The notes below the pieces were generated by a model that did not search any database, was not told the origin of the DNA, and worked only from the letters and a program-made list of their open reading frames with translations. 64,000 nucleotides of DNA, taken from positions 58,751 to 122,750 of the forward strand of contig NZ_PITQ01000016.1 of NCBI RefSeq assembly GCF_002834385.1, in the 5' to 3' direction. Below, in pieces: positions 61,187 through 64,000 of the stretch; the stretch's first letter is position 1; the number at the start of each line of letters is the position of its first letter. The position numbers were made by a program, and so were the translations under genes. The stretch is from Rahnella sp. AA (lineage in GTDB: Bacteria; Pseudomonadota; Gammaproteobacteria; Enterobacterales; Enterobacteriaceae).

Positions 61187-62173
61187 TCAGTACATTGGCA
61201 TCAGCTGTAAAGGAGGTGCCTGTAATTTCTTAATTTGCTCGGTGAAAGCGGCTATCTGGCCACGCCAAAAATCTTCGTCCTGCATCCACGGGAAGCTTTT
61301 GGGAAACGCCGGATCACCCCAGCGCTTCGCGACCCAGGCCAGATAATAGACCATGCGCATAGCACGCAGCGGCTCAATTAACGTCAACTCGCTGGAATCA
61401 AAATCGGTGAATTCCTCATAAGCTTCCAGCAAGATATCTAACTGAATTCGTTGTTCACTTTGCTCGCCATGCAACAACATCCACAGATCCTGAACAGCAG
61501 GGCCGGTGCGGGCATCATCCATATCGACAAACAGCGGGCCATCACGCCAGAGAATATTTCCCGGATGGCAATCACCGTGTAAACGTAACGGCCGCCAGTC
61601 CGTATGCCAGAATTCCTGCGTCGTGCGGATCAGGTTATCAGTCGCGGATAAGAAAGGTTCGCGCAGGCTGGCGGGTATCAGGGAACATTGCGCGAGAACT
61701 TCGCGCGGCTGCGTCAGATACTCATCCAATCCTATCGTCGGACGAACTTTGAACGGGCTCTGACTACCAACCTGATGAATGCGACCGAGAAAACGGCCCA
61801 CCCATTCCAGCTGGTCCAGATTATCGATTTCATACTGACGACCGCCCACGCTGGGAAACACTGTGAACAGGTAACCCTGATGGCGATGGAGGGTATCTTT
61901 ATTGATTGAAAGCGGAGCGACAGCCGGTATTTCAGCATCAGCCATATCAAGCGAGAAACGGTGCTCTTCGTAAATTTGCTCTTCGCTCCAGCGTTCGGGG
62001 CGGTAGAATTTCACGACGTAACGTTTCCGGTCTTCACCAAGAAATTGGTAAACCCGGTTCTCATAGCTGTTCAATGCAGTGAGGCCGGACTCAGCAATAA
62101 GACCGACACTCTCTAAAGCATCAAGGATAAGATCCGGCGACAATGCCTGAAAGTTAAATGCTGAACTGTTCAT
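61187..62173 (-). CDS. srkA: stress response kinase A
   Basis: 328 residues, exactly E. coli size (YihE/RdoA). Ser/Thr-kinase-like APH fold: ENRVYQFLGEDRKRYVVKFYRP (P-loop region), LRLHGDCHPGNILWRDGPLFVDMDDA (Brenner catalytic motif), DLWMLLHG. It protects against stress and MazEF-type death. ATG 62173 (MNSSAFNFQALSPD) is chosen; the upstream ATG at 62209 is unsupported. Confidence 0.97.
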   Translation of the reverse strand: MNSSAFNFQALSPDLILDALESVGLIAESGLTALNSYENRVYQFLGEDRKRYVVKFYRPERWSEEQIYEEHRFSLDMADAEIPAVAPLSINKDTLHRHQGYLFTVFPSVGGRQYEIDNLDQLEWVGRFLGRIHQVGSQSPFKVRPTIGLDEYLTQPREVLAQCSLIPASLREPFLSATDNLIRTTQEFWHTDWRPLRLHGDCHPGNILWRDGPLFVDMDDARTGPAVQDLWMLLHGEQSEQRIQLDILLEAYEEFTDFDSSELTLIEPLRAMRMVYYLAWVAKRWGDPAFPKSFPWMQDEDFWRGQIAAFTEQIKKLQAPPLQLMPMY

Positions 62174-62265
62174 GACTTCATTCGGTTTGGCCGCACAGAA
62201 AAATGACAATGGGAAATAGTATCATCTATTTTTAGCGGCACGCATGAAGTTCACATAAGTTTACA

Positions 62266-62535
62266 TCAATCTTTAATCACGCCACGGGCACGTAAAAGAG
62301 CCGTTTTAAAGTCATCCTCATAGTCTTTCTTAAGCCCCGGGATTTCAGCTGTGCTGTCAGTACCACGCATTTTAAGGTGATAAATCAAGGTGTCATCGCT
62401 TAGTTCACCCAGTGGCCCCTGATAACCACATTCCGTTGCCAGTTTCTGAATAAACTCCATCAGGTTCAGATCACAGTCTTCTTTCCATGCCGGATGCAGT
62501 AATTCAATCAACTCGTTTACGCGATGCTCTTTCAT
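62266..62535 (-). CDS. yihD: DUF1040 family protein YihD
   Basis: 89 residues, E. coli size. It has [32 protein letters not shown] and [22 protein letters not shown]. Function is unknown. The ATG 62535 follows AGAGAAA; the longer frame upstream lacks similarity. It precedes srkA and is divergent from mobA. Confidence 0.95.
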   Translation of the reverse strand: MKEHRVNELIELLHPAWKEDCDLNLMEFIQKLATECGYQGPLGELSDDTLIYHLKMRGTDSTAEIPGLKKDYEDDFKTALLRARGVIKD

Positions 62536-62686
62536 GTTATTTCTCTCTATTAGCTTACAGACCCTAAAAATAACAGGGTTATTTCTTTTGGGGAAGAGCC
62601 GGCTTGCGGCGTAAAAGTTAAATCTGCCCGCCCTCATCGTAAGACGTTACAATCATCAGAATACAAATTTCCTGGCAGGAAAAATT

Positions 62687-63280
62687 ATGAACCGCAGTGA
62701 CATTACTGGCGTTATTTTGGCAGGTGGCCGCTCAACGAGGATGGGCGAAGACAAAGGGCTGGTAGAAGTAAACGGACGGCCTTTATTTGAACACGTCGCC
62801 GAGAAGTTACGACCGGATGTCAGTGAAATCCTGATCAGCTGTAACCGAAATAGTGAACGTTACGGAAGAAATTTTCAGACTGTCCCAGATCTGATACCCG
62901 ACTTTTCAGGCCCGCTGGCGGGCATGCTTGCCGCATTATCAGCGAGTAAAACCGAATGGGTTTTATTTATCCCCTGCGATGTTCCTGCTTTCCCCGACAA
63001 TCTTGCTGAAGCATTACAGGCCGAAGCTGGCGAGGGCGGGCAACAAGCCGTTTATGCCCGTGATCCTGAAAGAGTCCATCCGACACTTTGCCTGCTTAAT
63101 CGAAAAGTTATGCCAGCGCTTGAATCTTATCTGGGAAATGGTGACAAAAAATTAATGATTTTCTTCGAAAAAATCGGCGCTAAAACAGTTTTGTTCCAGG
63201 AACCTTTAGCCTTCTCAAACCTTAATACACCTGAAGATGTTGAGTTTTGGAAGGCCCGTCAGCGGGATATTAAACGATGA
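62687..63280 (+). CDS. mobA: molybdenum cofactor guanylyltransferase
   Basis: 197 residues. The GT-A-like nucleotidyl transferase motifs are VILAGGRSTRMGEDKGLVEVNGRPLFEHV, DLIPDFSGPLAGMLAAL and PCDVPAFP. MobA couples GMP to molybdopterin to make the bis-MGD cofactor. AGGA precedes ATG 62687. mobB overlaps by four bases. Confidence 0.97.
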   Translation: MNRSDITGVILAGGRSTRMGEDKGLVEVNGRPLFEHVAEKLRPDVSEILISCNRNSERYGRNFQTVPDLIPDFSGPLAGMLAALSASKTEWVLFIPCDVPAFPDNLAEALQAEAGEGGQQAVYARDPERVHPTLCLLNRKVMPALESYLGNGDKKLMIFFEKIGAKTVLFQEPLAFSNLNTPEDVEFWKARQRDIKR

Positions 63281-63807
63281 AAAGTACGCAGATCCCTTTA
63301 CTTGGTATCATCGCATACAGCGGAACAGGTAAAACGACGTTACTGAAACAACTCATTCCATATTTACGTTCGCACGGTATCCGGACCGGCCTGATAAAGC
63401 ATACACACCATGATGTTGATGTCGATACTCCGGGAAAGGATAGCTTCGAGTTACGTAAAGCCGGTGCTGATCAGACGATGGTTGCAAGCAGTAACAGATG
63501 GGCGCTTATGACCGAAACACCTCTGCAAAATCAGCCTGATCTTACATATCTGGCCAGCCGTTTTGACTGCCATAGTCTGGATGTGATTTTAGTGGAGGGT
63601 TTTAAGCATGAAGAAATTGAGAAGATTGTTCTCCACAGAGAAAAAACAGGAAGGGCTCTGGATAAATTAATCGACGATCATGTGATTGCTGTTGCTACAG
63701 ATCTCTCTTCCGCACCTATTTTTAACGGTGTCACGGTTTTAGATCTGAATAACGTTGGTGAAATTGGTGAGTTTATCGTCGAATGGTTGGGAAAGAAGAA
63801 GGAATAG
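63277..63807 (+). CDS. mobB: molybdopterin-guanine dinucleotide biosynthesis adaptor protein MobB
   Basis: 176 residues with the P-loop GIIAYSGTGKTTLLKQLI, RTGLIKHTHHDVDVDTPGKDSFELRKAGA and ILVEGFKHE. It assists MobA in GTP binding. ATGA overlap with mobA. It converges with the rRNA operon 3' end. Confidence 0.96.
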   Translation: MKSTQIPLLGIIAYSGTGKTTLLKQLIPYLRSHGIRTGLIKHTHHDVDVDTPGKDSFELRKAGADQTMVASSNRWALMTETPLQNQPDLTYLASRFDCHSLDVILVEGFKHEEIEKIVLHREKTGRALDKLIDDHVIAVATDLSSAPIFNGVTVLDLNNVGEIGEFIVEWLGKKKE

Positions 63808-63858
63808 GCACGACAGCAACCTTCCGACACCTTCAATATTTCCCAAATTTCCCATAGC

Positions 63859-63888
63859 AAAAAGCCCTGTACGTCAGTACAGGGCTTT
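63859..63888 (-). terminator. rRNA operon terminator
   Basis: AAAGCCCTGTAC, GTCA, GTACAGGGCTTT (63861-63872, 63877-63888), a perfect 12-bp stem with five T on the minus strand, just beyond the 5S gene. Confidence 0.9.
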
Positions 63889-63899
63889 CCACTTATTTG

Positions 63900-64000
63900 A
63901 TGCCTGGCAGTTCCCTACTCTCGCATGGGGAGACCCCACACTACCATCGGCGCTACGGCGTTTCACTTCTGAGTTCGGCATGGGGTCAGGTGGGACCACC
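63900..64000 (-). rRNA. rrf: 5S ribosomal RNA, 3' part
   Basis: The last 101 bases, read on the minus strand, are 5S rRNA: CCACCTGACCCCATGCCGAA, CTCAGAAGTGAAACGCCGTA and the 3' CTGCCAGGCAT. The first ~19 bases lie beyond the window. The position beside mobB matches rrnA in E. coli. Confidence 0.97.

Overview
This window is chromosomal DNA of a gammaproteobacterium of the order Enterobacterales, most likely a member of the Yersiniaceae (Rahnella, Ewingella or Serratia type). Nearly every housekeeping protein reads as a close E. coli orthologue, while the lipopolysaccharide core locus carries waaE and a GT4 transferase of the Klebsiella/Serratia kind. The family assignment is an inference. I found no prophage, insertion sequence, CRISPR array or tRNA gene.

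Layout. 1-3.2 kb: end of gpmI, then envC and yibQ. 3.4-5.6 kb: two sugar-transferase genes behind their own promoter. 5.6-7.8 kb: tdh-kbl on the minus strand. 8.1-20.6 kb: the LPS core biosynthesis locus hldD-waaF-waaC-(GT9, GT8, waaL, GT2)-waaQ-(GT4)-waaA-waaE-coaD, with a visibly AT-rich variable middle. 20.6-27 kb: mutM, rpmG-rpmB, radC, coaBC-dut-slmA, rph-pyrE with its attenuator. 27-39 kb: yicC, an extra fabF-like synthase with a TetR regulator, yicG, ligB, and gmk-rpoZ-spoT-trmH-recG. 39-44 kb: an orphan PTS permease, xanP with a PurR box, and yicH. 44-49 kb: fabY, dtd, yihY, yihX, typA. 49-53.6 kb: the nitrogen operon glnA-glnL-glnG with sigma-54 and NtrC sites. 53.6-64 kb: hemN, a small basic ORF, yihI, the sRNA gene csrC, yihA, the sRNA gene spf, polA, dsbA, srkA, yihD, mobA-mobB, and the 3' end of a 5S rRNA gene.

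How it fits together. The envelope genes (septal amidase activation, core oligosaccharide, O-antigen ligation) fill the first third. The middle holds nucleotide, stringent-response and repair genes. The last third holds nitrogen control, ribosome-assembly GTPases and their regulator, two regulatory RNAs, and DNA polymerase I. Two blocks that are about 250 kb apart in E. coli K-12 meet between yicH and fabY.

Most interesting points: matching inverted repeats upstream of both the TetR gene and the extra fabF-like gene; a promoter plus degenerate ops-like element in front of the 3.4 kb sugar-transferase pair; a stem-loop-packed intergenic region containing an exact 12-base T7-promoter core before waaQ; a perfect PurR palindrome before xanP; a cluster of DnaA-box-like sites upstream of polA; and a 58-codon arginine-rich membrane ORF overlapping REP-like hairpins between yihI and hemN.
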